Shown here: positions 27,562-37,684 of the stretch, piece after piece | How positions within the stretch are numbered: position 1 is the stretch's first letter | How the letters are laid out: every line of letters starts with the position of its first letter | Assembly (NCBI RefSeq): GCF_031195445.1 | Contig: NZ_CP133480.1 | Span: 124,001 to 188,000, forward strand | Origin: Acuticoccus sp. MNP-M23 | GTDB lineage: Bacteria; Pseudomonadota; Alphaproteobacteria; Rhizobiales; Amorphaceae | Reading direction: 5' to 3' | Length of the DNA: 64,000 nt | Notes under the pieces: generated by a model | Database searches by the model: none | The model's input: the letters and a program-made list of their open reading frames with translations, nothing else | Told to the model about the DNA's origin: nothing | Program-made: the position numbers and the translations under genes

Positions 27562-27894
27562 TCAGACCGTGTTGGCGAGCGCGCTGCGCCGTTCGCGGAA
27601 GATGAGCCAAAGATTGCGGCCGTAGATGAACAGCCCCATCCCCTGCCCCGCAATGAACACGGGGTCTTCGCGGTAAAGCGCATACACGAACAACAGCGCC
27701 CCGCCCGCGATGGAGAAGAACCAGAACGCCACAGGCACCACAGACCGGCCCGCCTTCTCCGACGCGATCCACTGGATCAGGAAGCGCGCCGAAAACATCG
27801 CCTGTGCAAAAAAGCCGATGGCGATCCAGACGGTGAACTGCGCCACGAACACGTTGTGGAACCAGGCGCCCAGCGACGCGAAAGCCTCAGACAT
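27562..27894 (-). CDS. Lipid A biosynthesis N-terminal domain (LABNT) membrane protein
   Basis: A 110-residue protein with three hydrophobic segments and the signature ARFLIQWIASEKAGRSVVP followed by FWFFSIAGG, as in the N-terminal domain family first noted in lipid-A-disaccharide synthases. The start at 27894 overlaps the stop of the GT2 gene by 8 bases. The pairing GT2 plus LABNT is common in alphaproteobacteria and suggests a membrane helper in lipid-linked sugar transfer. The biochemical role is unsettled. Confidence 0.82.
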   Translation of the reverse strand: MSEAFASLGAWFHNVFVAQFTVWIAIGFFAQAMFSARFLIQWIASEKAGRSVVPVAFWFFSIAGGALLFVYALYREDPVFIAGQGMGLFIYGRNLWLIFRERRSALANTV

Positions 27895-28633
27895 CCGTCC
27901 GCTCCAGAACGTCCGCCGCGACAGGGCGGGATGCGCTGCGGCGGCGCAGCCACCACACGCCCAGAAGGTCGGGAATGCCGACCAGCGCCCGGTCCAGCGT
28001 GCCGTATTTGGACTGTCCGCTGGTCCGCGGCCGATCCGCCACCGCCACATGGGCAATCTTCCAGCCTTCCCGCATGAACAGCGCCGGATAGAAGCGGTGG
28101 TTGTTGTCGAAGAACGGGATCAGCAGGTAGGCGTCGCGGCGCATGGCCTTCAGGCCGCACGCGGTGTCGCGCGTGTCATCGGCCAGCATCGCGCGGCGCA
28201 GGCGGTTGGCAAGGCGCGAAGCGATCTTCTTGCGGGCGCCATCGTGCCGCTGCGTGCGCTGGCCGGCAACGAGACCAATGGCAGGGTCCCTGATCAGCGG
28301 GGCAACGAGATCGGCCAGGAACTTGGGGTCGTTCTGACCGTCGCCGTCCACCGTCACGGCAATGTCGCCACGGGCAGCCAGAATGCCGGCACGAACGGCG
28401 CGCGATTTCCCGCCCGATTTTTCGTGCCGCAACAGGCGCACCGCAGGCAGCGCAGCGGCGCGGACCGCGTCGGCCGTGCCGTCGGTCGAGCCGTCGTCCA
28501 CGACAATCACTTCGAATGGCGGCGGCAGCGGACCGGCCAGAACTTCGTGCAGGAGCGGCACGATCGCGTCCCGCTCATCCTTGGCGGGGATCACGATGCT
28601 CACGAAGGGGCGCGAAGGGTTGCGGGCTTGCAT
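27887..28633 (-). CDS. GT2-family glycosyltransferase (dolichol-phosphate-mannose synthase-like)
   Basis: A 248-residue GT-A enzyme. VSIVIPAKDERDAIVPLLHE, VVDDGSTDGT and the metal-binding TVDGDGQNDP are all visible. No C-terminal transmembrane pair is present, so the adjacent LABNT protein may provide the membrane anchor. Related enzymes make polyprenyl-phosphate sugars, the donors for ArnT-like transferases such as the one at 19937. That functional link is inference. Confidence 0.87.
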   Translation of the reverse strand: MQARNPSRPFVSIVIPAKDERDAIVPLLHEVLAGPLPPPFEVIVVDDGSTDGTADAVRAAALPAVRLLRHEKSGGKSRAVRAGILAARGDIAVTVDGDGQNDPKFLADLVAPLIRDPAIGLVAGQRTQRHDGARKKIASRLANRLRRAMLADDTRDTACGLKAMRRDAYLLIPFFDNNHRFYPALFMREGWKIAHVAVADRPRTSGQSKYGTLDRALVGIPDLLGVWWLRRRSASRPVAADVLERTDV

Positions 28634-28776
28634 GGGTCCGGACAGTTTGGCCGCGCGAGCGGGTTTACGACACTGTAAACCGCTCCCCTACTACCCAAAC
28701 CGCCTTCACCACAAGAGCGGCGGCCCGCCAGCCCCGCGGGACCCTGGGGTGCGCCAGACGTACCCCGGCCAACGCC

Positions 28777-29097
28777 TCAGGCGCAGCGGAAGGCCGCCGT
28801 GGGCACCCAGCCATAATAAAGGTTGTGCCGCGGCGGCTTGATGCGCACCCACAGATCATAGGACGGCGATGTGGGCGCTTCCATGATTTCCACCTCCATC
28901 CCCGCCGGCAGAAAGCCCCAGACCTCGCCCTGCGGCTCCTGAAACACTTCAAGCTGACCGGAGGTCGTGACGATGATGCAATAATAGGAGGTGGCCACGG
29001 GCGGCGCGGGCGCCTTGAAAAGGCGCGGCAGGTCCGCAGCCGGTGCGGCAGACCCGAAGGCGATGAGGAACATCGGCAAGAGTGCGGCAAGGCGCAT
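28777..29097 (-). CDS. Secreted SH3-like domain protein
   Basis: A 106-residue protein with a short signal peptide (MRLAALLPMFLIAFGSAAPA, cleaved near residue 21) and a C-terminal half resembling a bacterial SH3 fold (GFLPAGMEVEIMEA, then WVRIKPPRHNLYYGWVPTAAF). Such domains bind peptidoglycan or mediate periplasmic contacts. Nothing in the neighbours (truB and the GT2 gene) defines its task. Confidence 0.65.
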   Translation of the reverse strand: MRLAALLPMFLIAFGSAAPAADLPRLFKAPAPPVATSYYCIIVTTSGQLEVFQEPQGEVWGFLPAGMEVEIMEAPTSPSYDLWVRIKPPRHNLYYGWVPTAAFRCA

Positions 29098-29240
29098 GAA
29101 GCGGGCTCCGATTGCGCAAATGTGTGCGCGAGGGCGGATGGGCTTCGCCGCGAAAGCGAAGCACCACTTGCCTTTAACCCGTTATGCTGTGCCCGGCGGT
29201 GCATCGCTGCCCGGAACCTTGCGCCCCTGCGCAGGCGGGC

Positions 29241-29267
29241 GCGTTCCGCGGACGTGCCGCGGAACGC
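29241..29267. terminator. Perfect hairpin downstream of truB
   Basis: An 11-base-pair perfect stem (29241-29251 with 29257-29267) with a 5-base loop starts 9 bases after the truB stop on the minus strand. There is no T run after it, so it is either a Rho-dependent or mRNA-stabilising structure. Confidence 0.5.
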
Positions 29268-29276
29268 TGTTGCGGT

Positions 29277-30407
29277 TCAGTGTGCCGCGCTGACGGCGAG
29301 CGCCTCGTGCTCCGCCGCTGCCGAGGCGTCCGCATCGTTTTCTGCGGCCGCACTGGCTGCCGCGGCTTTCGCCTCGGCCTGTGCGGGCGGCGTGATGGTA
29401 ATCCGGCGGCGGCCGCCGCGGAACACGCGCACGGGGTGCAATTCGCTCTGCTCGGCACGGCACAGCGCAATCAGCTCGCCGGCCATCATCGCACGCACTT
29501 CGCTGCCCTCCAGATCGTCGCGCAGCGGGCGCAGGATCGCCCCCTGCCCGCGCTTGAGGCGGCTTGCGGCCACGCGGTCCACCTCGGCGGCAGGAAGGCC
29601 GTCCAGCGCAAGGGCGGGGCTGAGGAGGCGTGCGTCGATGGCCGCCTGCGGGTCGGCGGCTGCCATTTCGCGCAGGTCGTCCAGCGTCACCATGTCCGCT
29701 TCGTCGAACGGGCCGACGCGGGTGCGCCGCAGCTGGCTGACGTGCCCCTCGGTGCCCAGCGCCTGCGCAAGGTCGCGCGCAATGGCGCGGACATAGGTGC
29801 CCTTGCCGCAATCAGCTTCCAGGACACAGGTGTCCGCCGCCGGCTCGCCGACGATGGCAAGGCGGGTGATGGTCACGGTGCGTGCCTTGATGTCGACCAC
29901 CTCGCCTTCGCGGGCGAGGTCATAGGCGCGCTGGCCGTTGATCTTCACCGCGGAATATTGCGGCGGGATCTGCATGATTTCGCCGACGAATGCCGGCAAG
30001 GCCGCCTCGATGGCCTCACGGCCGGGGCGCACGTCGCTGGACGCGATCACGCTGCCGTCGGCATCGTCGGTGTCCGTCGTTGCGCCCCAGGTGACCGTGA
30101 AGCGGTAGCGCTTGGCACCGTCCACCACATAAGGCACGGTTTTGGTCGCATCGCCGAAGGCGAGCGGCAGGAGGCCGGAGGCCAGCGGGTCGAGCGTGCC
30201 GGCATGGCCGGCCTTCTCGGGCAGGAACAGCCGCTTCACGGCGCCCAGTGCCTGGGTCGACGTGATGCCGATGGGCTTGTCGAGCACGATCCACCCGTCG
30301 AGCTGGTTCTTCGGCTTGCCACGGCGGCGCTGACCGTTGCCGTTGCGGGGCTTTCGCGCCGCCGCGGGCTGTGGCTGATCGTCCTGCAGATCGAAGGTCT
30401 TAACCAT
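29277..30407 (-). CDS. truB: tRNA pseudouridine-55 synthase
   Basis: A 376-residue TruB. The catalytic aspartate is Asp73 in GHAGTLDPLASGLL, and the KxxGxTS-like motif DKPIGITSTQAL precedes it. It converts U55 of tRNAs to pseudouridine. It carries a basic N-terminal extension (residues 10-34) and an Ala/Glu-rich C-terminal tail of about 40 residues beyond the PUA-like region. The ATG at 30407 is chosen because AGAGGGA lies just upstream; it overlaps the rbfA stop by 8 bases. Confidence 0.93.
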   Translation of the reverse strand: MVKTFDLQDDQPQPAAARKPRNGNGQRRRGKPKNQLDGWIVLDKPIGITSTQALGAVKRLFLPEKAGHAGTLDPLASGLLPLAFGDATKTVPYVVDGAKRYRFTVTWGATTDTDDADGSVIASSDVRPGREAIEAALPAFVGEIMQIPPQYSAVKINGQRAYDLAREGEVVDIKARTVTITRLAIVGEPAADTCVLEADCGKGTYVRAIARDLAQALGTEGHVSQLRRTRVGPFDEADMVTLDDLREMAAADPQAAIDARLLSPALALDGLPAAEVDRVAASRLKRGQGAILRPLRDDLEGSEVRAMMAGELIALCRAEQSELHPVRVFRGGRRRITITPPAQAEAKAAAASAAAENDADASAAAEHEALAVSAAH

Positions 30408-30798
30408 CGGTTCCCTCTGTGCCATCGTCTCCCTTCGCAATGTCCTTTGCGATGATCGGGTCCTTGAGAACCGAGCGCATCCAGTCATCGTCATCGAAGC
30501 GTGTGTCGAGCCGGAACCTGAGGTCCGGCATGTATTTCAGCTGGCGGATCTCGCGGGCGAGCGCGGCCCGCAGCGGTTTGGCGTTGCGCGCCAGAGCCTT
30601 GATGATCCGGTCCCGGTTCTCGCCGCCCAGCGGCATGACGAGCACGGTCGCGATCTTGAGGTCCGGGCTCATCCGAACCTCGGGCACCGTGATCGGCTGG
30701 CGGTCAATGTCGGGATCGTAGGTTCCGCCACGCGCGAGAATGGCGGAAAGCGCGTGGCGAACGAGTTCGCCGACGCGCAGCTGACGCTGTGATTGCAT
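30400..30798 (-). CDS. rbfA: 30S ribosome-binding factor A
   Basis: A 132-residue KH-fold protein that helps maturation of the 16S rRNA 5' end. Typical pieces are QLRVGELVRHALSAIL, TVPEVRMSPDLKIATVLVMPL and RLDTRFDDD. The ATG at 30798 is preferred over an upstream GTG at 30819 because a GAGG lies 5 bases before it (30804-30807). It is located between infB and truB as in most bacteria. Confidence 0.93.
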   Translation of the reverse strand: MQSQRQLRVGELVRHALSAILARGGTYDPDIDRQPITVPEVRMSPDLKIATVLVMPLGGENRDRIIKALARNAKPLRAALAREIRQLKYMPDLRFRLDTRFDDDDWMRSVLKDPIIAKDIAKGDDGTEGTDG

Positions 30799-30852
30799 TT
30801 TATCCTCGGGGCTGGCCACGGCGGGGATCGGACCCGGTCCGCGGCGCTAAAA

Positions 30853-30876
30853 ACCGGCGGGACGGCTCCCGCCGGT
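30853..30876 (-). terminator. Intrinsic terminator after infB
   Basis: A perfect 10-base-pair stem (30853-30862 with 30867-30876) and 4-base loop, followed on the minus strand by TTTTT (30848-30852). It lies 13 bases after the infB stop and 54 bases before the rbfA start, so it should reduce transcription into rbfA-truB. Confidence 0.8.
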
Positions 30877-30889
30877 CCCGCTTTTTCGT

Positions 30890-33800
30890 TTAGGCGAGCG
30901 TGCGCTCGACTTCCTCGACGCGGAAACACTCGATGGTGTCGCCCTCGCGGATGTCCTCGTACTTCTCGAAGGCCATGCCGCACTCCTGGCCGACCTGCAC
31001 TTCCTTCACTTCGTCCTTGAAGCGCTTCAGCGTCTTCAGCATGCCCTCGTGGATGACCACGTTGTCGCGCAGGAGGCGGACACCAGCACCGCGCTCGACC
31101 ATGCCTTCGGTGACGCGGCAACCCGCGACCTTGCCGGTCTTCGTGATGTTGAAGACCTGGAGGATCTCCGCATAACCGATGAAGGTTTCGCGGCGCTCCG
31201 GCTTCAGCATGCCGGACATGGCGTCCTTCACGTCGTCGATCAGGTTGTAGATGATCGAGTAGTAGCGGATTTCCACGCCGGCCCGATCGGCCGATTCGCG
31301 GGCCTGCTTGTTGGCACGCACGTTGAAGCCGATGATCACGCCGCCGGTCGCCGCCGCAAGGGTGACGTCCGATTCGGTGATCGCGCCGACGCCCTGGTGC
31401 AGCACGCGGGCCGCCACTTCGTCGGTGTTGAGCTTTTCGAGTGCGCCGACAATGGCCTCGGACGAACCCTGCACATCGGCCTTCAGCACGATCGGGAACT
31501 CGGAGAGCCCCGCGGCCTGCAGGTTCGACATCATCTGCTCCAGCGACACGGCGGTCGACGGGGCGGTGCTCGTGTCACGCTTCAGGCGCTCGCGGTACTC
31601 GGTGATCTCGCGCGCACGGCCTTCGCTGTCGACGACCACGAACTGGTCGCCGGCTTCCGGCGTGGCGTTGAGGCCCAGAACCTCGACCGGCATGGACGGC
31701 AGCGCTTCGCTGACCCGGTCGCCCTGGTCGTTGAGGAGTGCGCGAACCTTGCCCCACTCCGTGCCTGCGACAATGATGTCGCCGACCCGCAGCGTGCCCT
31801 GCTGGACGAGAACGGTGGCCACGGAGCCGCGCCCCTTGTCGAGCTTGGCTTCCACGACGACGCCATGCGCCTCGCGATCCGGGTTGGCCTTCAGCTCCAG
31901 GAATTCGGACTGGAGGATGACCGCTTCGAGCAGCTTGTCGAGGTTAAGGCCCTTGAGCGCGGAGACTTCCACGTCCTGAACGTCACCCGACATGGATTCG
32001 ACCACGATGTCCTGCTGGAGCAGGTCCGTGCGAACACGCGTCGGATCGGCGCCCGGCTTGTCGATCTTGTTGATCGCCACGATCATCGGAACACCGGCAG
32101 CCTTGGCGTGAGAAATCGCCTCCGCCGTCTGCGGCATCACGCCATCGTCCGCCGCCACCACCAGGATGACGATATCGGTCGCCTTGGCACCGCGGGCACG
32201 CATCTGGGTAAAGGCGGCGTGGCCCGGCGTGTCGAGGAAGGTGATCTTCTGACCGTCCAGCTCGACCTGATAGGCGCCGATGTGCTGGGTGATGCCGCCG
32301 GCTTCGCCGGACACCACGTTGGCCTTGCGGATCGCGTCGAGCAGGCTGGTCTTGCCGTGGTCGACGTGGCCCATGATCGTCACGACCGGCGGCCGCGTGA
32401 TCGAGTTTTCCAGATCCATGTCGCGAGCGTCGAACAGACCCTCTTCGACATCGGCTTCGGACACGCGCTTCACGGTGTGGCCGAACTCGGTCACGACCAG
32501 CTCGGCGGTCTCGGCGTCGATGATGTCGGTGATCTTGTGCATCTGCCCCTCTTTCATGAGGAGCTTGATGACGTCCACACCACGCTCGGACATGCGCGAG
32601 GCAAGGTCCTGGATCGAGATGGCGTCGGGGATAACGACTTCGCGCACAACTTTCTCCCGCGGGCCGGACCGTGATCCGCCGCGCTTTTCTTTTTCACGGC
32701 GGCGACGCAGCGCTGCGAGCGAACGCCCGCGCTCCGAATCGTCTTCCAGGGCGGTGGTGATCGTCAGCTTGGTACGCCGGCGGTCGTCGCCCTTGACCGC
32801 AGTCTTGGTGGGGGTGGCGCGGGCCTTCTTGGCCTTGGCGCTCGCCGCCTCGTCTTCTTCCAGCTCCTTGCTGGTCTTGCGGCGGACCGGGCCGGTGCCG
32901 CGCGCCGGGCGCACTTCACCGTCGACCTCGGTCGCGGACGCATCGGCAGCCTTGTTGGCGGCCGCAGTCTCTTCCTGGGCAGCCTTGCGGGCGGCCAGTT
33001 CTTCCTCGGCCTTGCGGCGAGCCTCTTCGCGCTCGCGCTTCAGTTCGGCTTCGGCCAGATCGCGCTTTGCCTGGTCGATGGCATCGCGTTCGCGAATCGC
33101 CTCTTCCTCGGCGCGCTTCTTCTGCTCGCCCTGCTGGGTGCGCGCCGTTGCCAGCGCGCGCGCCCGTGCATCCTGCTCGGTCTTCGACAGGGTGCGGTGC
33201 ACCTGCGGGCCGCCACGACGGGGCTCCTTGGCCCGCTCCACACGCTCGCCGCGCGGGGGGGACGCCGGGGTCCGCCCGCGGGGGGCCGGGGTATCGCGCT
33301 CGGGCGTGCGCTGCTGGCCGCTGCGCGGGCCGGGCGAAGACGCCTGGCTCGAACGGCGGCGCTGTGCGGGCGCTTCCACCGGCGCCGGCTTATCCTTCAC
33401 CTCGGCACGGCCGATGATGCGCGGACGCGCCGAAAGATTGAGAGCCTGGGCCGCCAGCTCGTCGGCGCTCGCGCTCGCGCTCGCGGCCTTGGCTGCCGGC
33501 TTGGCAGTTTCAGCCACAGCGTCAGGCGCGGCCTCGGCCACGACCGGCTCTTCCTTCGCCTTGGCGGGTGCCTTGGGGGCCGGCGCTTCGTCGGGCTTCG
33601 CGGCAACCGGCTTGTCAGCCTTGGCGGCTGGCTTGCTGGCAGGTGCGGGCGCAGGCTTCTCGGGCGCTGCCTTTGCAGGTGTCGCCTTGGCGGGTGTCGC
33701 TTTGGCAGTGGTCGCCTTGGCGGTCGCAGCCGTCGCCGGCGCGGCTTCTGCCACGACGGGTTCGGGGGCCGGTGCGGGCTCGGCCGGTGCCGGCTGCGGT

Positions 33801-34021
33801 GCAGCAGCTTCCGGCTTGCGCGGCGCAGCCTCGGCGGCAGGTGCGGCATCGCCCTGTCCCGGAACCACAATCCGGCGCTTCTTCTTTTCGACCACAACCG
33901 ACTTGGTGCGCCCGTGGGAGAAGCTCTGCCGTGTGGTAGACTGCTCCACACCGCCGCGACGCAGGCTCAAGGTTTTCTTGCGCCCGCCAAGTTGTTCGCC
34001 GGTGTCGTTCGTATCGCTCAT
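30890..34021 (-). CDS. infB: Translation initiation factor IF-2
   Basis: A 1043-residue IF-2. The first roughly 480 residues form a long Ala/Pro/Lys/Glu-rich linker with a short IF2_N-like start ([15 protein letters not shown]). The GTPase domain has G1 GHVDHGKTS near residue 548, G3 DTPGHAAF and G4 NKIDK, followed by domains II and IV that bind initiator tRNA. The start ATG overlaps the stop of the YlxR-like gene (ATGA). It places fMet-tRNA on the 30S subunit. Confidence 0.96.
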   Translation of the reverse strand: MSDTNDTGEQLGGRKKTLSLRRGGVEQSTTRQSFSHGRTKSVVVEKKKRRIVVPGQGDAAPAAEAAPRKPEAAAPQPAPAEPAPAPEPVVAEAAPATAATAKATTAKATPAKATPAKAAPEKPAPAPASKPAAKADKPVAAKPDEAPAPKAPAKAKEEPVVAEAAPDAVAETAKPAAKAASASASADELAAQALNLSARPRIIGRAEVKDKPAPVEAPAQRRRSSQASSPGPRSGQQRTPERDTPAPRGRTPASPPRGERVERAKEPRRGGPQVHRTLSKTEQDARARALATARTQQGEQKKRAEEEAIRERDAIDQAKRDLAEAELKREREEARRKAEEELAARKAAQEETAAANKAADASATEVDGEVRPARGTGPVRRKTSKELEEDEAASAKAKKARATPTKTAVKGDDRRRTKLTITTALEDDSERGRSLAALRRRREKEKRGGSRSGPREKVVREVVIPDAISIQDLASRMSERGVDVIKLLMKEGQMHKITDIIDAETAELVVTEFGHTVKRVSEADVEEGLFDARDMDLENSITRPPVVTIMGHVDHGKTSLLDAIRKANVVSGEAGGITQHIGAYQVELDGQKITFLDTPGHAAFTQMRARGAKATDIVILVVAADDGVMPQTAEAISHAKAAGVPMIVAINKIDKPGADPTRVRTDLLQQDIVVESMSGDVQDVEVSALKGLNLDKLLEAVILQSEFLELKANPDREAHGVVVEAKLDKGRGSVATVLVQQGTLRVGDIIVAGTEWGKVRALLNDQGDRVSEALPSMPVEVLGLNATPEAGDQFVVVDSEGRAREITEYRERLKRDTSTAPSTAVSLEQMMSNLQAAGLSEFPIVLKADVQGSSEAIVGALEKLNTDEVAARVLHQGVGAITESDVTLAAATGGVIIGFNVRANKQARESADRAGVEIRYYSIIYNLIDDVKDAMSGMLKPERRETFIGYAEILQVFNITKTGKVAGCRVTEGMVERGAGVRLLRDNVVIHEGMLKTLKRFKDEVKEVQVGQECGMAFEKYEDIREGDTIECFRVEEVERTLA

Positions 34022-34683
34022 ACAGTCAAAGGTCCTGCGAACATGAGTTCGTCGGTGTGGTTGGAAACGTCCGCGGGATGCAATGGCCCAAACTCGTAGC
34101 CGCGCAAGCGCAGAGCGTCCGTGAAGAAGAGATCGCTCGTTCGGCCGGGCGCGAGTGCGACATGAACCACACGTTGACGCCCCAAGGTGCTCTCCAGCTC
34201 AGCCGAAGAAAACACGTCAGCCACACTCCACTTGTTATGGAGTTCCAAAGCCTTTTTGGCAAGCGCCTCCACCTTTTGGCGGCTATCTTCAGATGCATCG
34301 CTTGCAAAAATCAGCCCTGTCACCGCCCTGTCACGCACGGCGGCCCGCACTTTCTCGAAGCCGGCCACAACAAGGCCGGCCTTCTGCGCCATCGACAGGC
34401 GCTCCAGTGCGGCACGGCGCAGAAGCGCCGCCACATCATCCGCCAACGTTGGCGAAACTTTCAAATCGGCACGGAATCCGCGGGAAAAGACCCGCTTCTT
34501 CGCAGCTTCCGCCACGCTGGTCCGCGTGCCGTCCACCCAGACGCCACGCCCCGGAAGGCGGCGCTTGATATCAGGCGTGACGACGCCGTCCGGCGATAGC
34601 ACGAACCGGACCATGGTGTCCGGCGTGCCCGTTCGCCGGGTCAGCGCACATGTTCGTTCTGGCGACCTATCCGCTTTCTTCAG
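34018..34683 (-). CDS. ylxR: YlxR (DUF448) RNA-binding protein with L7Ae-like C-terminal domain; probable CTG start
   Basis: About 221 residues if translation starts at the CTG at 34683. The frame between that codon and the first ATG (34614) encodes [10 protein letters not shown], the conserved YlxR signature that an ATG start would delete. GGAGG lies 7 bases before the CTG (34691-34695), and CTGA overlaps the nusA stop just as ATGA overlaps join other genes here. No in-frame ATG, GTG or TTG lies nearby upstream. Residues from about 110 on ([19 protein letters not shown]) resemble an L7Ae-type RNA-binding fold. It is always found between nusA and infB; the Bacillus relative binds RNase P. Confidence 0.82.
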   Translation of the reverse strand: MKKADRSPERTCALTRRTGTPDTMVRFVLSPDGVVTPDIKRRLPGRGVWVDGTRTSVAEAAKKRVFSRGFRADLKVSPTLADDVAALLRRAALERLSMAQKAGLVVAGFEKVRAAVRDRAVTGLIFASDASEDSRQKVEALAKKALELHNKWSVADVFSSAELESTLGRQRVVHVALAPGRTSDLFFTDALRLRGYEFGPLHPADVSNHTDELMFAGPLTV

Positions 34684-36302
34684 GAGACAGCCTCCGCCGC
34701 AACGTCTGCCTCGCCATCGCCTTCGTGCGCATCCTCGGCGGGTCCGGAAAGGTCTTCCTCGGTGATCCAGCCAGCCGACACGCGGGCGGTCATGATCATC
34801 GCTTCGGCATCGGCACGGCTCACGTCGAACGCGGCAAGCGGACCGGTGTGGCGAACCGTCTCCGGCCCCCGCTTCTCGACCCAGCCGACCAGATCGTCCG
34901 GCACGGAGCCGGCAAAATCCTCAAGGCTCTTCACGTCGTCCTCGCCAAGCGCCACCATCATTGCGGTGGTGATGCCGGGCACCTGCTTCAGGTCGTCGTC
35001 CACGCCCAGCTCGCGACGCTTTTCGTCGTTGCGAACCTCGATCTCTTCGAGGTTTTCACGGGCACGAGCCTGCAATTCCTCGGCGGTCTCGTCGTCAAAG
35101 CCCTCGATGGAGGCGATCTCGTCAATCTCGACGTAGGCGACCTCCTCCATGGAGGTGAAGCCTTCGGATGCCAGCAGCTGGCCCACCACTTCGTCGACGT
35201 TGAGGCCATCGACGAAGAGCTGCGTGCGCTCGGCAAATTCCTTCTGCCGGCGCTCGGACTCTTCGGCCTCGGTCATGATGTCGATGTCCCAGCCGGTGAG
35301 CTGCGACGCGAGGCGCACGTTCTGGCCGCGGCGGCCGATGGCGAGCGAAAGCTGCTCGTCCGGCACCACCACCTCGATGCGCTCCGAATCCTCGTCGAGC
35401 ACCACCTTGGAGACCTCGGCCGGCTGCAGCGCGTTGACGATGAACGTCGCGGCATCGGGCGACCAGGGGATGATGTCGATCTTCTCGCCCTGCTGCTCCT
35501 GCACCACGGCCTGAACGCGAGAGCCGCGCATACCGACGCAGGCGCCGACCGGGTCGATGGAACTGTCATGGCTGATGACGGCGATCTTGGCGCGGCTGCC
35601 GGGGTCACGGGCGACCGACTTGATCTCGATCACGCCGTCGTAGATTTCCGGCACTTCCTGGCGGAACAGCATCTTCGTGAACATCGGATGCGTGCGCGAC
35701 AGGAAGATCTGCGGGCCGCGCGGCTCGCGGCGGACATCGGCAATGTAGGAGCGGATGCGGTCGCCGGGGCGGAAGACTTCGCGCGGGATCAGCTGGTCGC
35801 GCCGCACGATGGCCTCGCCGCGGCCAAGGTCCACGATGACGTTGCCGTATTCCACGCGCTTGACGATGCCGTTGATGATCTCGCCGACGCGATTCTCGAA
35901 CTCTTCATACTGGCGGTCGCGCTCGGCCTCGCGGACCTTCTGCACGATCACCTGCTTGGCGGATTGGGTGGCGACGCGGCCGAACTCGATCGGCGGCAGC
36001 GGGTCGGCGATATAGTCGCCGACATGCACTTCCGGATTCTTCGCCAGCGCATCGGAAAGCGCAATCTGGTTGTTGGGGTTCTCGACCTCTTCAACCACTT
36101 CCATCAGCCGCTGCAGCCGCGTTTCGCCAGACTTGGGGTTAATCTCGGCACGGATTTCAGTTTCCTGACCGTAACGGGCCCGCGCAGCCTTCTGGATCGC
36201 GTCTTCCATCGCCTCGATCACGATGGCGCGGTCGATCTGCTTCTCGCGCGCAACCGCGTCAGCGATTTGCAACAACTCCAGCTTGTTCGCGCTGACTGCC
36301 AT
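34680..36302 (-). CDS. nusA: Transcription termination/antitermination factor NusA
   Basis: A 540-residue NusA. It has the N-terminal RNA polymerase-binding domain, an S1 domain near residues 135-200 ([21 protein letters not shown]), two KH domains ([31 protein letters not shown]) and a C-terminal acidic repeat region with helix-hairpin-helix character. It modulates RNA polymerase pausing and antitermination. It is second in the operon, 111 bases after rimP. Confidence 0.96.
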   Translation of the reverse strand: MAVSANKLELLQIADAVAREKQIDRAIVIEAMEDAIQKAARARYGQETEIRAEINPKSGETRLQRLMEVVEEVENPNNQIALSDALAKNPEVHVGDYIADPLPPIEFGRVATQSAKQVIVQKVREAERDRQYEEFENRVGEIINGIVKRVEYGNVIVDLGRGEAIVRRDQLIPREVFRPGDRIRSYIADVRREPRGPQIFLSRTHPMFTKMLFRQEVPEIYDGVIEIKSVARDPGSRAKIAVISHDSSIDPVGACVGMRGSRVQAVVQEQQGEKIDIIPWSPDAATFIVNALQPAEVSKVVLDEDSERIEVVVPDEQLSLAIGRRGQNVRLASQLTGWDIDIMTEAEESERRQKEFAERTQLFVDGLNVDEVVGQLLASEGFTSMEEVAYVEIDEIASIEGFDDETAEELQARARENLEEIEVRNDEKRRELGVDDDLKQVPGITTAMMVALGEDDVKSLEDFAGSVPDDLVGWVEKRGPETVRHTGPLAAFDVSRADAEAMIMTARVSAGWITEEDLSGPAEDAHEGDGEADVAAEAVS

Positions 36303-36413
36303 TGTTCATCCCCAAGTGGGGGCGATCCGCCCCGCCGAGTTCAAAGTCGGGGCACCGCCCCGTCGTCATTCAGGTCGCAGGCCCGCGCCTGCGTTAAAGA
36401 AAGGCCCTGGCCG

Positions 36414-36953
36414 TCAGTTCTGCGCGGCCTTCTTGCCGGCCCGCAGCGATTCCTCGACTAGAGCGTCGGTCAGCAGGAGTCGCGCGTCGGCAATGTCGGT
36501 GAGCGACAGCCAGGCGGTCTCGGCACCAACATCCGGCAGGCGAATGCCCACCTTGCCGTCTTCGACACCCATCAGCTTGCCGCGGAACCTGCGGCGACCG
36601 TTGATGGGAAGCTGCGTCTCGATCCGGGCCTCCTGCCCGCTCCAGCGCACGAAATCTGCTTCGCGCACCAGCGGCCTGTCGATCCCCGGAGAGGACACCT
36701 CAAGGCTGTATTCGCGGCCAATGGGGTCGTCGACGTCGAGCACCGGCGAAATCGCGTGGCTGATCGCCTCGCAATCATCCACGGTCAGGGTGCCGTCATC
36801 GCGCTCGGCCATGACCTGGACGGTGCAGCCGTGCTGCGCCAAAATCCGCACGCGCACCAGGCGGAAGCCCAGTGCCTCGATGCTCGGCGCCACGACGTGC
36901 GCCACACGGGCTTCCTGCCCGCTTTCGGTAATCAGCCGGTCGTCTTGCGACAC
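36414..36953 (-). CDS. rimP: Ribosome maturation factor RimP
   Basis: A 179-residue RimP needed for 30S assembly. The [10 protein letters not shown] start of the first domain, the motif [13 protein letters not shown] and the C-terminal SH3-like domain are present. The GTG at 36953 is chosen because GAGGA sits 4 bases upstream (36958-36962); a TTG at 36980 would add nine residues without such a signal. It heads the rimP-nusA-ylxR-infB operon. Confidence 0.93.
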   Translation of the reverse strand: MSQDDRLITESGQEARVAHVVAPSIEALGFRLVRVRILAQHGCTVQVMAERDDGTLTVDDCEAISHAISPVLDVDDPIGREYSLEVSSPGIDRPLVREADFVRWSGQEARIETQLPINGRRRFRGKLMGVEDGKVGIRLPDVGAETAWLSLTDIADARLLLTDALVEESLRAGKKAAQN

Positions 36954-37048
36954 ATGGTCCTCAGGCTTCGGTGGGCGCAAACGCTGAAGCGGGCCGGCCC
37001 CACTCCGGAAGCCAACCGATCAGCTCTCACACCAATCTGGAATGCGCT

Positions 37049-37582
37049 CTAGATAGCCTGCGGTTGCGCCCCGCGCAAGGGCGCCTGTGCAAAGGGAGCG
37101 AACGCTTCAACCACGCGCTCGTAAACCGGGCGCTTGAACGGCACCACCACGTCCGGCGTTCCGGCGAGCGCCTCCCAGCGCCAGCGCGAGAATTCCATCT
37201 GGTGCCCGTCCGGCGGCTCGGTCACGTTGATTTCGGCCTCCTCCCCCTCGAAGCGGAAGGCGAACCAGCGCTGCGCCTGCCCGCGGAAACGCCCGCGCCA
37301 GGCCCCCATTTCGGACGGCAGGTCGTAGTGGAGCCAGCCCGGCACCTCGCCCAGAAGCGACACGCTGCGGACGCTGGTTTCCTCGTGCAGCTCGCGGAAG
37401 GCAGCGTCGATGGGGGTCTCGCCCTTGTCGATCCCGCCTTGCGGCATCTGCCAGGAATATTTGGGGACGACCCCGCGCGAGGACCGTTTGCCCATGAACA
37501 CGCGCCCCTCGGCGTCAAACAAGGCGATTCCCACGCAAGGGCGATACCCCTTGCCGGGCCGCGACCGGGCCACTTCGCTCAA
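37049..37582 (-). CDS. rppH: RNA pyrophosphohydrolase
   Basis: A 177-residue Nudix hydrolase with an intact box GGIDKGETPIDAAFRELHEE and the RppH-type start GYRPCVGIALFDAEGRVFMGKR. It removes pyrophosphate from the 5' end of mRNAs, triggering decay. The longest supported start is a TTG at 37582 with GAGG eight bases upstream; a GTG at 37573 is the alternative. Length is usual for alphaproteobacterial RppH. Confidence 0.9.
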   Translation of the reverse strand: MSEVARSRPGKGYRPCVGIALFDAEGRVFMGKRSSRGVVPKYSWQMPQGGIDKGETPIDAAFRELHEETSVRSVSLLGEVPGWLHYDLPSEMGAWRGRFRGQAQRWFAFRFEGEEAEINVTEPPDGHQMEFSRWRWEALAGTPDVVVPFKRPVYERVVEAFAPFAQAPLRGAQPQAI

Positions 37583-37684
37583 AAGACAGGCCTCGACCGG
37601 ATCGAACGCGGCGCCGGTCCGGACAGCCCGCAGGCAAACAGAATGCGTGCCCTCTGCGTCATCTCGTATCCCTCAAACTTGGTT

